A DNA stretch of 64,000 bases from Glycomyces sp. TRM65418 (GTDB taxonomy: Bacteria > Actinomycetota > Actinomycetes > Mycobacteriales > Micromonosporaceae). The DNA lies in assembly GCF_019710475.1 (NCBI RefSeq), contig NZ_JAJFAX010000003.1:434001-498000 (forward strand). Reading direction: 5' to 3'. The notes beneath the pieces were generated by a model that was not told the origin of the DNA, ran no database searches, and worked only from the letters and a program-made list of their open reading frames with translations. The first letter of the stretch is position 1, and every line of letters begins with the position of its first letter. Below are positions 16,941-25,212 of the stretch, one piece after another. The position numbers were made by a program, and so were the translations under genes.

Positions 16941-18608
16941 ATGGGCGACACCTCAAGCGGACCCTCGTTCCGTCTCCAGCGCCGGACCCTCTTCCAGGTC
17001 GGTGCGGCCTCCACGGTCGCGGCCTCCCTCGCCGGCTGCGCCGCGCTCGAGGAAGGACCCGAAGGCACCGCCGCCGGCTCCGACGAGCTCGCCGACCTGC
17101 TCCCCACGTACACGCCCTACGAGGGCGGCGTCGAGCCCGACCTCCCCGGCCAGCCCGACGGCACCGTCTCCCCCGGCTACCTCTCGCGTCCGGCCGAGCC
17201 GGTCCAGGCCGTCACCGAGCCGCCCATGACCACCGGCGAGGAGATCACCGCGATCACTCCCCTGTGGAACCCCGCCCCGCCCGGCCTGCCCGACAACTCG
17301 TACTTCACGGCGGTGAACGAGGCCCTCGGCGGCACCGTCAGGTTCAACATCGCCGACGGCAACAACTACCTCGACAAGATCACCACCACGCTCGCCAGCG
17401 GCGACGTCCCGGACATGTTCCAGATCCCGGGCTGGGAGATCATCAAGCTCTCCGACTTCAGCGAGGCCGCCAACGAGCTGTTCGCCGACCTCTCGCCGTA
17501 CCTCGCAGGCGACAAGGCCGCCGAGTACCCGCTCCTGGCGAGCTACCCGACCGCGGCGTGGGCCATGGGCGTCTTCGGCGGCACGCTCCTCGGCATCCCC
17601 TGGGAGCGGGCGCCGTACACGAACACGATGTTCGCCCGCCAGGACATCCTCGACGAGCTGGGCCTGGAGCAGCCGACCGACCTCGAGGAGCTCCTGGCGA
17701 TCGCCGAGGAGGTGAACGACCCGTCGAAGAACCGCTGGGCGTTCGCCAGCATCGACCAGACCGTCCAGGAGGCGATGGGCGTGCCCACGCTGTGGCAGGT
17801 CGACGGCGGGAAGCTCGTCCACAAATTCGAGACCGAGGCGTTCGCCGCCGCGATCGAGTTCACCCGGCAGGTCTTCGACAAGGGCCTGGTCCACCCCGAC
17901 TACGTCGCGGACCGCTTCACCAACGCCAAGGAGATCATCGGCTCCGGCCAGGCGGTGTTCTACGAGGACGGCCTGGGCGCCTGGCACGAGATGCTCGGGA
18001 CCTACCGCGACGTGCCCGGCTTCGACCTCCAGGCCGTGAACCCGATGTCCCGCGAGCCCGGCGGCACGCCCACCATCTGGCGCGACGACCCGGCCGGCAT
18101 GTTCACCTTCATCCGGAAGGACCTCCCCGAGGAGCGGATCAAGGAGTGCCTGCGGGTCGCCAACTGGTGCTCGGCCCCCTTCGGCACCAAGGAATGGGAC
18201 CTGGTGTGGGACGGCGTCGAAGGCGTCCACTTCACCGTCGACGCCGAGGGCGTGCCCCAGCGCACCGACCTCGGCCAGGCCGAGGTCGCCAACACCTACC
18301 TGTTCCTCTCCGGCCGGCCGAACGCGAACTTCAAGTTCCAGTACCCGGGCCTGGTCGAGGCCCAGCACGCCTGGGAGACGAACGCCGCGCCGTTCCTCGA
18401 CGACCACCCGTTCCAGGGCCTGCGCGTCGAGATGCCCTCCGACCTGGCCGCCGAGAACGAGGCGATGGCCGACGCCCACCACGAGATCTACCGCGGCCAG
18501 CGCGACGTGGCGGCGTGGACCCAGCTCGTCGACGACTGGCGCGCCAAGGTCGGCGACGACGCCCGCGAGTACTACACCGGCGTCGCCGAGGACAACGACC
18601 GGCTGTGA
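16941..18608 (+). CDS. LplA-type extracellular sugar-binding lipoprotein
   Basis: 555 residues, longer than common binding proteins and typical of the LplA/YtcQ family that pairs with LplB and LplC permeases. The N-terminus has a twin-arginine-like RRTLFQ (about 15-20) followed by a hydrophobic stretch and the lipobox LAGC (Cys at about 33), so it is a membrane-anchored lipoprotein. The mature part has cluster 1/3 solute-binding features, with aromatic residues around TLWQVDGGKLVHKF. It delivers an oligosaccharide to the two permeases encoded next in overlapping reading frames. In Bacillus this family imports rhamnogalacturonan oligosaccharides, which would match the pectin enzymes at 46-53 kb. 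That substrate is inferred. Confidence 0.85.
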   Translation: MGDTSSGPSFRLQRRTLFQVGAASTVAASLAGCAALEEGPEGTAAGSDELADLLPTYTPYEGGVEPDLPGQPDGTVSPGYLSRPAEPVQAVTEPPMTTGEEITAITPLWNPAPPGLPDNSYFTAVNEALGGTVRFNIADGNNYLDKITTTLASGDVPDMFQIPGWEIIKLSDFSEAANELFADLSPYLAGDKAAEYPLLASYPTAAWAMGVFGGTLLGIPWERAPYTNTMFARQDILDELGLEQPTDLEELLAIAEEVNDPSKNRWAFASIDQTVQEAMGVPTLWQVDGGKLVHKFETEAFAAAIEFTRQVFDKGLVHPDYVADRFTNAKEIIGSGQAVFYEDGLGAWHEMLGTYRDVPGFDLQAVNPMSREPGGTPTIWRDDPAGMFTFIRKDLPEERIKECLRVANWCSAPFGTKEWDLVWDGVEGVHFTVDAEGVPQRTDLGQAEVANTYLFLSGRPNANFKFQYPGLVEAQHAWETNAAPFLDDHPFQGLRVEMPSDLAAENEAMADAHHEIYRGQRDVAAWTQLVDDWRAKVGDDAREYYTGVAEDNDRL

Positions 18609-19600
18609 GCACTCCGACGATGACGTCCCCGGTCGCCGAGACCGGGGGCGGTCCTGCAGCGTCCCGGAAGGCGAAGCGGAAGCCCAAGGCGCACTGGCGG
18701 GCCCGGCTGCGGCGGGACTGGCCGCTGCTGCTCATGGCCGCGCCGATGATGCTCCTGGTGTGGGGGTTCTGGTGGATCCCCTCGCTGGGCAACGTGATCG
18801 CGTTCCAGGACTACAAGCCGTACACGGGCGGGATCTTCGGTTCGCGGCTGGTCGGGTTCACGCATTTCCAGGTCCTGTTCGCGGACCCGGAGTTCATGCG
18901 GGCGCTGATCAACACGCTGTCGATCACCGCGTTCCAGCTGGTGTTCTACTTCCCGGTGCCGATCGCGCTCGCGCTGCTGCTGCATTCGCTGGCGTCGGAG
19001 CGGCTGCGGTCGATGCTCCAGAGCGTGGTGTACCTGCCGTACTTCTTCTCCTGGGTGCTCGTGATCGCGATCTTCCAGCAGATGCTCGGCGGCGCGGGGC
19101 TCCTCAGCCAGGTGTTGCGCAGCAACGGGTTCGAAGGCGTGGACTGGATGACCGATCCGGACACGTTCATCCTCCTGGTGACCTCGCAGGCGATCTGGAA
19201 GGAGGCCGGGTTCGGGGCGATCATCTTCCTCGCGGCGCTGGCCGCGATCGACCCGAACCAGTACGAGGCGGCCGCGGTGGACGGGGCCGGGCGGTGGCGG
19301 CGGCTGTGGCACATCACGCTGCCGGGGATCCGGCCGGTGATCGTGCTGCTGCTGATCCTGCGCCTGGGCGACGCGCTCAACGTCGGGTTCGAGCAGTTCT
19401 TCCTGCAGCGCAGCGCGGTCGGCTCGCAGGCGTCGGAGGTCTTCGACACGTTCGTGTACTACAGCGGCATCCGCACCGGCGACTTCGACTACGGGGCCGC
19501 GGCGGGGCTGTTCAAGGGCGTGGTCGGCCTCGTGCTCATCCTGGCCGCCAACAAGGCCGCCCACATGCTGGGCGAGCGGGGGGTGTACTCCAAGTCATGA
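18605..19600 (+). CDS. ABC sugar permease, LplB type
   Basis: 331 residues. The GTG start overlaps the stop of the binding-protein gene (GTGA), indicating coupling. After a basic cytoplasmic N-tail (RKAKRKPKAHWRARLRRDW, about 20-38) come six membrane helices of the MalF/UgpA-like class. The EAA loop is seen as YEAAAVDGAGRWRRLWHITL (about 220-239), the contact site for a shared ATPase such as MsiK; no ATPase gene is present in this operon. It forms the channel with the next permease. Confidence 0.87.
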   Translation: MSTPTMTSPVAETGGGPAASRKAKRKPKAHWRARLRRDWPLLLMAAPMMLLVWGFWWIPSLGNVIAFQDYKPYTGGIFGSRLVGFTHFQVLFADPEFMRALINTLSITAFQLVFYFPVPIALALLLHSLASERLRSMLQSVVYLPYFFSWVLVIAIFQQMLGGAGLLSQVLRSNGFEGVDWMTDPDTFILLVTSQAIWKEAGFGAIIFLAALAAIDPNQYEAAAVDGAGRWRRLWHITLPGIRPVIVLLLILRLGDALNVGFEQFFLQRSAVGSQASEVFDTFVYYSGIRTGDFDYGAAAGLFKGVVGLVLILAANKAAHMLGERGVYSKS

Positions 19601-20487
19601 AACCTGTGCAACGTGCCGCGTGGGAGGAAAGGCCGACGATCGCGGGGAGGGCCGCCAAGGGCGTGAGCATCGCGGTGATCGCGCTGCTGATCCTGTTCCC
19701 GCTCTATACGATCGCGTTGACGAGCCTGTCGAGCGCCGAGACGGTGAACCGCGTCGGCGGGCTCGTGGTCTGGCCGGGCGACGGGATCACGTTCGAGGCG
19801 TACGAGCAGATGTTCCGCAACAAGGTGGTGCTCAGGTCGCTGGCGGTGTCGCTGGGGATCACGGCGGTCGGGACGTTCATCAGCGTGGTCGTCTCGATCC
19901 TGGGCGCGTACTCGCTGTCGCGGCCGGGTTCGTTCGGGCACAAGACGGTGCTGTTCTCGGTGCTGCTGATGTTCGTGATCTTCCCCGGCCTGATCCCGGT
20001 GTACCTGTGGGTGAGCGCGATCGGCCTGCGGGACAACTATCTGTCGATCATCCTGCCGATGGCCGTGTCGGCGTTCAACGTGGTGGTGCTGCGGGCGTTC
20101 TTCATGAGCATCCCGCAGGAGCTGTTCGACTCGGCCCGGATCGACGGGGCCGGGGAGTTCCGGGTGCTGTGGCAGATCGTCGCGCCGCTGTCGAAGGCGG
20201 TGATCGCCGTGGTCACGCTGTTCTACGCGGTCGCGTACTGGAACAACTGGTTCAACGCGTTCCTGTACCTCGACGACACGGCGAAGTGGCCGCTGGCGCT
20301 GGTGCTGCGGACGTACGTGGTGGAGTCGGCGCCGCTGCCGCAGGCGGCGGGGCTGCACAACGCCCCGCCGACGCTGGCGGTGAAGATGGCGATCGTGATG
20401 ATCGCGATCGTCCCGGCGCTCATCATCTACCCGTTCGTGCAGAAGCACTTCAAGAAGGGCGTCATCATCGGCGCGGTCAAGGGCTGA
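19597..20487 (+). CDS. ABC sugar permease, LplC/YtcP type
   Basis: 296 residues with six membrane helices (MalG-like class). The EAA loop FDSARIDGAGEFRVLWQIVA lies at about 177-196, and the C-terminus FVQKHFKKGVIIGAVKG is the classic YtcP/LplC ending. The ATG overlaps the preceding stop by four bases. Together with LplA and LplB homologues it forms a complete importer lacking only its ATPase, as usual for actinobacterial oligosaccharide systems that share MsiK. A hairpin terminator follows within 10 bp. Confidence 0.88.
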   Translation: MKPVQRAAWEERPTIAGRAAKGVSIAVIALLILFPLYTIALTSLSSAETVNRVGGLVVWPGDGITFEAYEQMFRNKVVLRSLAVSLGITAVGTFISVVVSILGAYSLSRPGSFGHKTVLFSVLLMFVIFPGLIPVYLWVSAIGLRDNYLSIILPMAVSAFNVVVLRAFFMSIPQELFDSARIDGAGEFRVLWQIVAPLSKAVIAVVTLFYAVAYWNNWFNAFLYLDDTAKWPLALVLRTYVVESAPLPQAAGLHNAPPTLAVKMAIVMIAIVPALIIYPFVQKHFKKGVIIGAVKG

Positions 20488-20495
20488 GCCGCGCC

Positions 20496-20532
20496 CCGGA
20501 CCGCACGCCCCGCGAAGGAGCGTGCGGTCCGG
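20496..20532. terminator. Terminator between the LplABC operon and arsC
   Basis: CCGGACCGCACGC (20496-20508) pairs perfectly with GCGTGCGGTCCGG (20520-20532) across an 11-base loop. It lies between two convergent operons and can serve both. Confidence 0.8.
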
Positions 20533-20536
20533 CGTG

Positions 20537-20947
20537 TCAGGCCCGGTCGGGGAAGAGCTCGGCGATGAGGCCTTCGACGCGGGTCTTGATCTCGTCGCGG
20601 ATGGGCCGGACGGCCTCGACGCCCTGCCCGGCGGGGTCGTCGAGCTTCCAGTCGAGGTAGCGCTTCCCGGGGAAGACCGGGCAGGCGTCGCCGCAGCCCA
20701 TGGTGATGCACACGTCGGAGGCCTCGACGGCGTCGTAGGTGAGGATCTTCGGCTGCTGGTCGGCGATGTCGACGCCGACTTCCTTCATGGCCTCGACCGC
20801 GGCGGGGTTGACGCTCTCGGCCGGGGCCGATCCGGCGGAGCGGACCTCGACGCGGTCGCCGGCGAGGTGGGTCAGCCACCCCGCGGCCATCTGGGAGCGT
20901 CCGGCGTTGTGGACGCAGACGAAGAGGACGGACGGCTTGTCGGACAT
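20537..20947 (-). CDS. arsC: Arsenate reductase, low-molecular-weight phosphatase type
   Basis: 136 residues, an LMW-PTP-fold arsenate reductase. The catalytic loop CVHNAGRS begins at Cys11 (C-X5-R). Further cysteines in SDVCITMGCGDACPVF (about 80-95) match the thioredoxin/mycothiol-linked relay of ArsC/Acr2 enzymes, and DWKLDDPAGQG carries the acidic catalytic residue. It reduces arsenate to arsenite in the cytoplasm for export by ACR3. It is the third gene of the operon arsR-acr3-arsC on the minus strand, 17 bp after acr3. The start at 20947 is the only ATG matching the domain. Confidence 0.92.
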   Translation of the reverse strand: MSDKPSVLFVCVHNAGRSQMAAGWLTHLAGDRVEVRSAGSAPAESVNPAAVEAMKEVGVDIADQQPKILTYDAVEASDVCITMGCGDACPVFPGKRYLDWKLDDPAGQGVEAVRPIRDEIKTRVEGLIAELFPDRA

Positions 20948-20964
20948 GACGGGTTCCTTTGCGT

Positions 20965-22038
20965 TCAGGCGGCGAGCGGGGACGGGCGGAAGAACCGGCG
21001 CGCCCAGAGGCTGACGTAGACGAGGCCGACGAGGACCGGGACCTCGATGAGCGGGCCCACCACGCCGGCGAGGGCCTGGCCGGAGGCCGCGCCGAAGGTC
21101 GCGATGGCGACGGCGATGGCGAGTTCGAAGTTGTTGCCCGCGGCGGTGAACGCGAGCGTGGTCGTGCGTTCGTAGCCCAGGCCGACGGCCTTGCCGAAGG
21201 CGAAGGACCCGGCCCACATGAGGGCGAAGTACACCAGCAGCGGGAGCGCGATGCGGACGACGTCCATGGGCCGGCCGAGGATCGCCTCGCCTTGGAGGGC
21301 GAAGAGCACCACGATCGTGAAGAGCAGGCCGTAGAGCGCGAACGGGCCGATCTTCGGCAGGAACCGCGACTCGTACCAGTCGCGGCCCTTGCGGCGCTCG
21401 CCGATGCGGCGGGTCAGATAGCCCGCGGCGAGCGGCACGCCGAGGAACACGGCGACGTTGAGGGCGATCTCCCAGCCGGAGACGTCCAGGCCCGTCGCGT
21501 CGAGTCCGAGCCAGCGCGGGAGGGCGTCGAGGTAGAGCCAGCCGAGGGCGCCGAAGGCGATGACCTGGAAGACGGAGTTCAACGCGACGAGCACGGCGGC
21601 GGCTTCGCGGTCGCCGCAGGCGAGGTCGTTCCAGATGATGACCATGGCGATGCAGCGGGCGAGGCCGACGATGATCAGGCCGGTGCGGAAGGCCGGGAGG
21701 TCGGGCAGGAAGATCCACGCGAGGGCGAACATGAGCGCGGGCCCGATGAGCCAGTTCAACACGATCGAGGAGACCAGGAGCCGCTTGTCGGCCGTCACCG
21801 AGTCGAGCTTGTCGTAGCGGACCTTCGCCAGGACCGGGTACATCATGATCAGGAGTCCGGCCGCGATGGGCAGCGAGACGCCGCCGATCTGGATCGCGTT
21901 GAGCGCCTCGCCGACACTGGGGATCCACCGGCCGAGGGCGATCCCGGCGAGCATGGCGGCGCCGATCCACACCGGCAGGTACTTGTCGAGGGTGGAGAGG
22001 CGCCCGCCCGCGGCGGTCGCTTCGGCGGTGGCGCTCAC
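20965..22038 (-). CDS. arsB: Arsenite efflux permease ACR3 (ArsB)
   Basis: 357 residues with ten hydrophobic helices, the ACR3 (bile/arsenite/riboflavin transporter) fold. The essential cysteine of the fourth helix is present in VGLARCIAMVIIWNDLACGD (about 123-142), and the discontinuous helix region AFTAAGNNFELAIAV (about 294-308) is typical. It extrudes arsenite driven by the proton gradient. Its start overlaps the arsR stop by four bases, so the proteins are co-translated. Confidence 0.92.
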   Translation of the reverse strand: MSATAEATAAGGRLSTLDKYLPVWIGAAMLAGIALGRWIPSVGEALNAIQIGGVSLPIAAGLLIMMYPVLAKVRYDKLDSVTADKRLLVSSIVLNWLIGPALMFALAWIFLPDLPAFRTGLIIVGLARCIAMVIIWNDLACGDREAAAVLVALNSVFQVIAFGALGWLYLDALPRWLGLDATGLDVSGWEIALNVAVFLGVPLAAGYLTRRIGERRKGRDWYESRFLPKIGPFALYGLLFTIVVLFALQGEAILGRPMDVVRIALPLLVYFALMWAGSFAFGKAVGLGYERTTTLAFTAAGNNFELAIAVAIATFGAASGQALAGVVGPLIEVPVLVGLVYVSLWARRFFRPSPLAA

Positions 22039-22406
22039 GCGGGGGCCTCCTGCGGGACGGCGAGCACGGTGGAGAGCAGCGCGAGCGCTTCGGGGCGGAT
22101 CCGGTAGTAGACCCAGGTGCCGCGGCGCTCGGCGGTGACGAGGCCGGTCTCCTTGAGGACCTTGAGGTGGTGGGAGATGGTCGGGGCGGTGAGGTCGAAC
22201 GCGTCGGTCAGGTCGCAGACGCAGACCTCGCCGCCCGCGTGGGAGGCGATGAGCGAGAGCAGCCGCAGCCGCACGGGGTCGCCGAGGGCTTTGAACGAGG
22301 GGGCGAGCCGGTCGGCCTGGGAGGCGCTGAGCGGCTCGGTCACGAGCGGGACGCGGCAGTCGTCCAAGTCGCCGAGGCTCGCGATGCGAACGGGTTGCTT
22401 CGACAT
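22035..22406 (-). CDS. arsR: ArsR family repressor (first, of the arsR-acr3-arsC operon)
   Basis: 123 residues. The winged helix-turn-helix spans about 38-105, with recognition helix TAPTISHHLKVLKETGLV. The metalloid-binding cysteine pair sits in GEVCVCDLTDAF (about 60-71), the ELCVCDL-like motif of arsenite sensors. Arsenite binding would release the operon promoter. It is the first gene of its operon. The short gap upstream (22407-22440) holds a mixed AT-rich stretch with TGACTGATG, presumably the operator. Confidence 0.9.
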   Translation of the reverse strand: MSKQPVRIASLGDLDDCRVPLVTEPLSASQADRLAPSFKALGDPVRLRLLSLIASHAGGEVCVCDLTDAFDLTAPTISHHLKVLKETGLVTAERRGTWVYYRIRPEALALLSTVLAVPQEAPA

Positions 22407-22489
22407 GCGTCTAGTTTGACTGATGTCTATTCAGTGGGCAAGGCGGGCCCCTGTCGCGAGGGACACAGGCCGCTGCGGGCCCGCATCGG

Positions 22490-22520
22490 CGCGGGGGAGG
22501 GCTCGTGGCCCTCCCCCGCG
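22490..22520 (-). terminator. Terminator of the arsO-like gene
   Basis: CGCGGGGGAGGG (22490-22501) pairs perfectly with CCCTCCCCCGCG (22509-22520) around a seven-base loop, 12 bp after the stop of the flavoprotein gene on the minus strand. Confidence 0.8.
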
Positions 22521-22531
22521 GCCATGGGAGG

Positions 22532-23956
22532 TCAGCCGCAGCAGCCGGACTGCACCTGGGGCGGCTCGACGCGTTCGCCCGCGCGGCCGTGGAGGACGCC
22601 GGTCGCCAGGCCGCGGGCCGGGGCTTCGACGGCCGCCGACGAGCCGCAGCAGTCGGCGGCCTCCTCGGCGTCGGCGATCGAGGTGGCGTCGAGGGCCGGG
22701 CTCGAGGAGCAGACGCCGGTCTCGGGCAGTGCCAGTCGGACCTGGTCGGCGGCCTCGCGGTCCCCTGCCAGCGCGGCGGCGATCGAGCGGACCTGCTCGT
22801 ACCCGGTGGCGAGCAGGAACGTGGGGGCGCGGCCGTAGCTCTTGACGCCGACGATGTAGAAGCCCTCGTCGGGGTGGGCGAGGTCGGCTTCCCCGTGGGG
22901 CGGGACGGTGCCGCAGGAGTGGAAGTTCGGGTCGATGAGCGGGGCGAGCCTCGCCGGCGCCTCCACGGCGGCGTCGAGGTCGAGGCGGACTTCCCGCAGG
23001 AGCTCCAGGTCGGGCCGGAACCCGGTGGCGGCGGCGACGTTGTCGACGTCGAAGCGGGCGGCCAGGGCGCCGCTCGTGCCGGCGACGGTCACCGATCCGT
23101 CGGCGGCCGTTTCGAAGGCGTGGATCGCGAAGTCGGTGACGAGTTTGATCGCCCCCGATTCCACGAGGACCCGCAGCCGGGTGCCGATCGAGCCGCGGGC
23201 CGGGAGCGCGTCGGCCGACCCGCCGCCGTAGACCTTCGCCGCCGAGCGGCCGCGGATCGCCCAGGCGACCTCGGTGCCGGGGGCGGTCTCGGCGAGTTCG
23301 GCCAGCGCGATGAGGGTGTTGGCGGCGGAGTGGCCCGCGCCGACGACGAGCGTGCGCCGCCCGGCGAAGCGGGCGCGGTCGGCGCCCAGGACGTCCGGGA
23401 GGGGGCCGACCTGCCACGGGGCGTCCGCGGTCTCCCCGGGGGCGGGCAGGCCGTGGGCCCCGAGGGGGTTGGGTCGGTCCCAGACGCCGGAGGCGTCGAT
23501 CACGGCGTCGGCGACCACATCGGACGAGGTGCCGTCCGCGTTCACGGTGCGCACCAGGTAGGGGCGGCCTTCGCGGTCGATGGTGCGGGTCTTGTCCGCG
23601 TCCAGGCGGGTCACGCCGGTGACGCGGGCGCCGTAGCGGATATGCGGAGCGAGGGCCGCGGCCAGGGGTTCGAGGTAGTGGGCGAGGAGTTCGCCGCCCG
23701 TGGGCAGGTCGTCGGGGTCGGGTTCGCTCCAGCCGGCGCCCTCGAGGAGGCGGCGGGCGGCGGGGTCGATGTCGAACCGCCACGGGGAGAACAGGCGGAC
23801 GTGCCCCCACCGGCCGATCGCGGCCCCGGCCGCGGGTCCGGCTTCGAGGACGACCGGAGTGATGCCGCGTTCGAGCAGGTGCGCGGCGGCGGCCAGGCCG
23901 ACCGGCCCGGCGCCGATGACGGCGCAGGTCTGGACGAGGCGGGTGGGATTGGACAT
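22532..23956 (-). CDS. arsO: ArsO-like FAD/NAD(P)-dependent monooxygenase with cysteine-rich tail
   Basis: 474 residues. The FAD-binding motif GAGPVGLAAAAHLLERG lies at about 14-30 and a second dinucleotide motif VVGAGHSAANTL at about 200-211, as in flavin-containing monooxygenases. LLATGYEQVRS near 400 is the usual C-terminal flavin motif. The last 70 residues leave the family fold and carry cysteines (VCSSS, ADCCGSS, QSGCCG), which could bind metalloid. Flavoproteins of this type occur in actinobacterial arsenic islands as ArsO, whose reaction is not settled. The gene lies between two ArsR genes and shares a 102-bp promoter region with the divergent second ArsR. Start at 23956 fits the flavin motif and a GAGGTCACC ribosome site. 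Confidence 0.8.
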   Translation of the reverse strand: MSNPTRLVQTCAVIGAGPVGLAAAAHLLERGITPVVLEAGPAAGAAIGRWGHVRLFSPWRFDIDPAARRLLEGAGWSEPDPDDLPTGGELLAHYLEPLAAALAPHIRYGARVTGVTRLDADKTRTIDREGRPYLVRTVNADGTSSDVVADAVIDASGVWDRPNPLGAHGLPAPGETADAPWQVGPLPDVLGADRARFAGRRTLVVGAGHSAANTLIALAELAETAPGTEVAWAIRGRSAAKVYGGGSADALPARGSIGTRLRVLVESGAIKLVTDFAIHAFETAADGSVTVAGTSGALAARFDVDNVAAATGFRPDLELLREVRLDLDAAVEAPARLAPLIDPNFHSCGTVPPHGEADLAHPDEGFYIVGVKSYGRAPTFLLATGYEQVRSIAAALAGDREAADQVRLALPETGVCSSSPALDATSIADAEEAADCCGSSAAVEAPARGLATGVLHGRAGERVEPPQVQSGCCG

Positions 23957-24058
23957 GGTGACCTCCTTGCGGGGATCGCGCGGCTCGCGATCACAACAGT
24001 TGCGAATATTGATACCAGCGAACACTGATGATAGCAAGGCCCGTGGTTTACTTGTTCC

Positions 24059-24415
24059 ATGAGCCGCTTGATCGAGATCGAACTGACGGACGTCTCCGCG
24101 GAGCCGGACGAGCACCTCGTCCAACGCGCCCGCGACCTGGCGCCCCAGTTCAAGGCCCTCGCCGACGAGAACCGCTTGGCCATCGTCATGCTGCTGTCCG
24201 AGCGCGCCCGCACCGTGCGCGAACTCACCGAGGCCACCGGCCTCGCCCAGACGCTCGTCTCCCACCACCTCGCGCCCTTGCGCGAACTCGGCCTGGTGAC
24301 CGTGACACCGAAGGGCCGCAGCAACGTCTACGCCCTGTGCTGCGACGCGTTCAGTGCCCCCATGCGCGCGCTCGCAGGACTGTCGACGCCGCCTTCGTCC
24401 GAGCGCGACCGCTGA
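24059..24415 (+). CDS. ArsR family repressor (second), divergent from arsO
   Basis: 118 residues. The winged HTH is at about 28-95, with recognition helix GLAQTLVSHHLAPLRELGLV. The ELCVCDL cysteines of classic ArsR are absent here (RTVRELTEATG). Instead a vicinal pair occurs near the C-terminus, YALCCDAF (about 96-103), as in sensors that bind metalloid through C-terminal cysteines. It probably controls itself and the divergent arsO. There is no recognisable ribosome site before the ATG, so a leaderless transcript is plausible. A strong terminator follows. Confidence 0.87.
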   Translation: MSRLIEIELTDVSAEPDEHLVQRARDLAPQFKALADENRLAIVMLLSERARTVRELTEATGLAQTLVSHHLAPLRELGLVTVTPKGRSNVYALCCDAFSAPMRALAGLSTPPSSERDR

Positions 24416-24429
24416 AGCGCGCATGACGG

Positions 24430-24458
24430 GGCCCCCGCGTCACGATGACGCGGGGGCC
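24430..24458. terminator. Terminator between the second arsR and ribA
   Basis: GGCCCCCGCGTCA (24430-24442) pairs perfectly with TGACGCGGGGGCC (24446-24458) around the loop CGA. It is placed between two convergent genes. Confidence 0.88.
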
Positions 24459-24471
24459 GGTTTCGCGGTCG

Positions 24472-25110
24472 TCAGGCGGCCAGTTCGGGGAGGGCGATGG
24501 TGTGCCCGGTGCGGCGGACCTTCGCGCTGAGGTAGCGGGCGTTGTCGTCGGTGGCGAACACGCCGGTGGGGACGGTGCCCGCCACGTCAGCGCCGAGAGC
24601 GCGCAGCTGCGCGGCCTTGTCGGGGTTGTTCGTCAGCAGCTCGAAGGGGCCGACGCCGAGTGCTTGGAGCATCTGGGCGGCGGCGGTGTAGTCGCGGCCG
24701 TCCTCGGGCAGGCCGAGGGCGGCGTTGGCCTCGTAGGTGTCGAGGCCGTCGTCTTGGAGGGCGTAGGCGTCGAGCTTGTTGTACAGGCCGATGCCGCGGC
24801 CTTCCTGCCGGAGGTAGAGGAGGACGCCGCCGCGCTCGCCGATGCGTTCGACGGCCTCGCGCAGCTGGGGACCGCAGTCGCAGCGGGCCGATCCGAAGAC
24901 GTCGCCGGTGAGGCATTCGGAGTGCAGCCGCACCAGCGGCATCGCGCCCGGGGCGGGCTCGCCCAGCACGAGCGCGAGGTGCTCGGCGCCGTCGGCGAGG
25001 CCCTTGAAGGTCACCGCTTCCGCGGCGGTCTCGCGGCCGTGCTCGCCGGGGAAGCGCAGGGGGATGGTGACGCGGGTCCGGATCGCGGCGGTCGCTGGAG
25101 CGGTGTCCAT
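24472..25110 (-). CDS. ribA: GTP cyclohydrolase II (stand-alone RibA)
   Basis: 212 residues, the length of stand-alone RibA without the RibB domain that is fused to it in most actinobacteria. The zinc site is C-X10-C-X-C in CLTGDVFGSARCDC (about 67-80). GTP-binding YLRQEGRGIGLYNKLDAYALQ follows, then the C-terminal LLTNNPDKAAQLRALG. It opens the imidazole ring of GTP, the first step of riboflavin and related deazaflavin or pteridine pathways. The ATG at 25110 follows GGAG at five bases. It is divergent from a MarR regulator over two perfect palindromes, so this copy appears to be inducible, not housekeeping. No other riboflavin gene is nearby. Confidence 0.88.
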   Translation of the reverse strand: MDTAPATAAIRTRVTIPLRFPGEHGRETAAEAVTFKGLADGAEHLALVLGEPAPGAMPLVRLHSECLTGDVFGSARCDCGPQLREAVERIGERGGVLLYLRQEGRGIGLYNKLDAYALQDDGLDTYEANAALGLPEDGRDYTAAAQMLQALGVGPFELLTNNPDKAAQLRALGADVAGTVPTGVFATDDNARYLSAKVRRTGHTIALPELAA

Positions 25111-25140
25111 GTCGTCTCCGATGCTCTGATGCACACACCA

Positions 25141-25158
25141 CGGTTCAAATTTGAACCG
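25141..25158. promoter_or_regulatory. MarR operator 1: CGGTTCAAATTTGAACCG
   Basis: This is a perfect 18-bp palindrome located 31 bp upstream of the ribA start. It shares the core GTTCAAATTTGAAC with operator 2, with the centres 37 bp apart. Such TTCAAATTTGAA cores are typical MarR-family sites. Confidence 0.8.
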
Positions 25159-25179
25159 CTGTGATCAAGGTACAGTTGA

Positions 25180-25193
25180 GTTCAAATTTGAAC
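25180..25193. promoter_or_regulatory. MarR operator 2: GTTCAAATTTGAAC
   Basis: This is a perfect 14-bp palindrome 20 bp before the marR start codon, identical in core to operator 1. It suggests autoregulation of the MarR gene and joint control of ribA. Confidence 0.8.
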
Positions 25194-25212
25194 AAGGGAG
25201 TACGCTGGAGGC

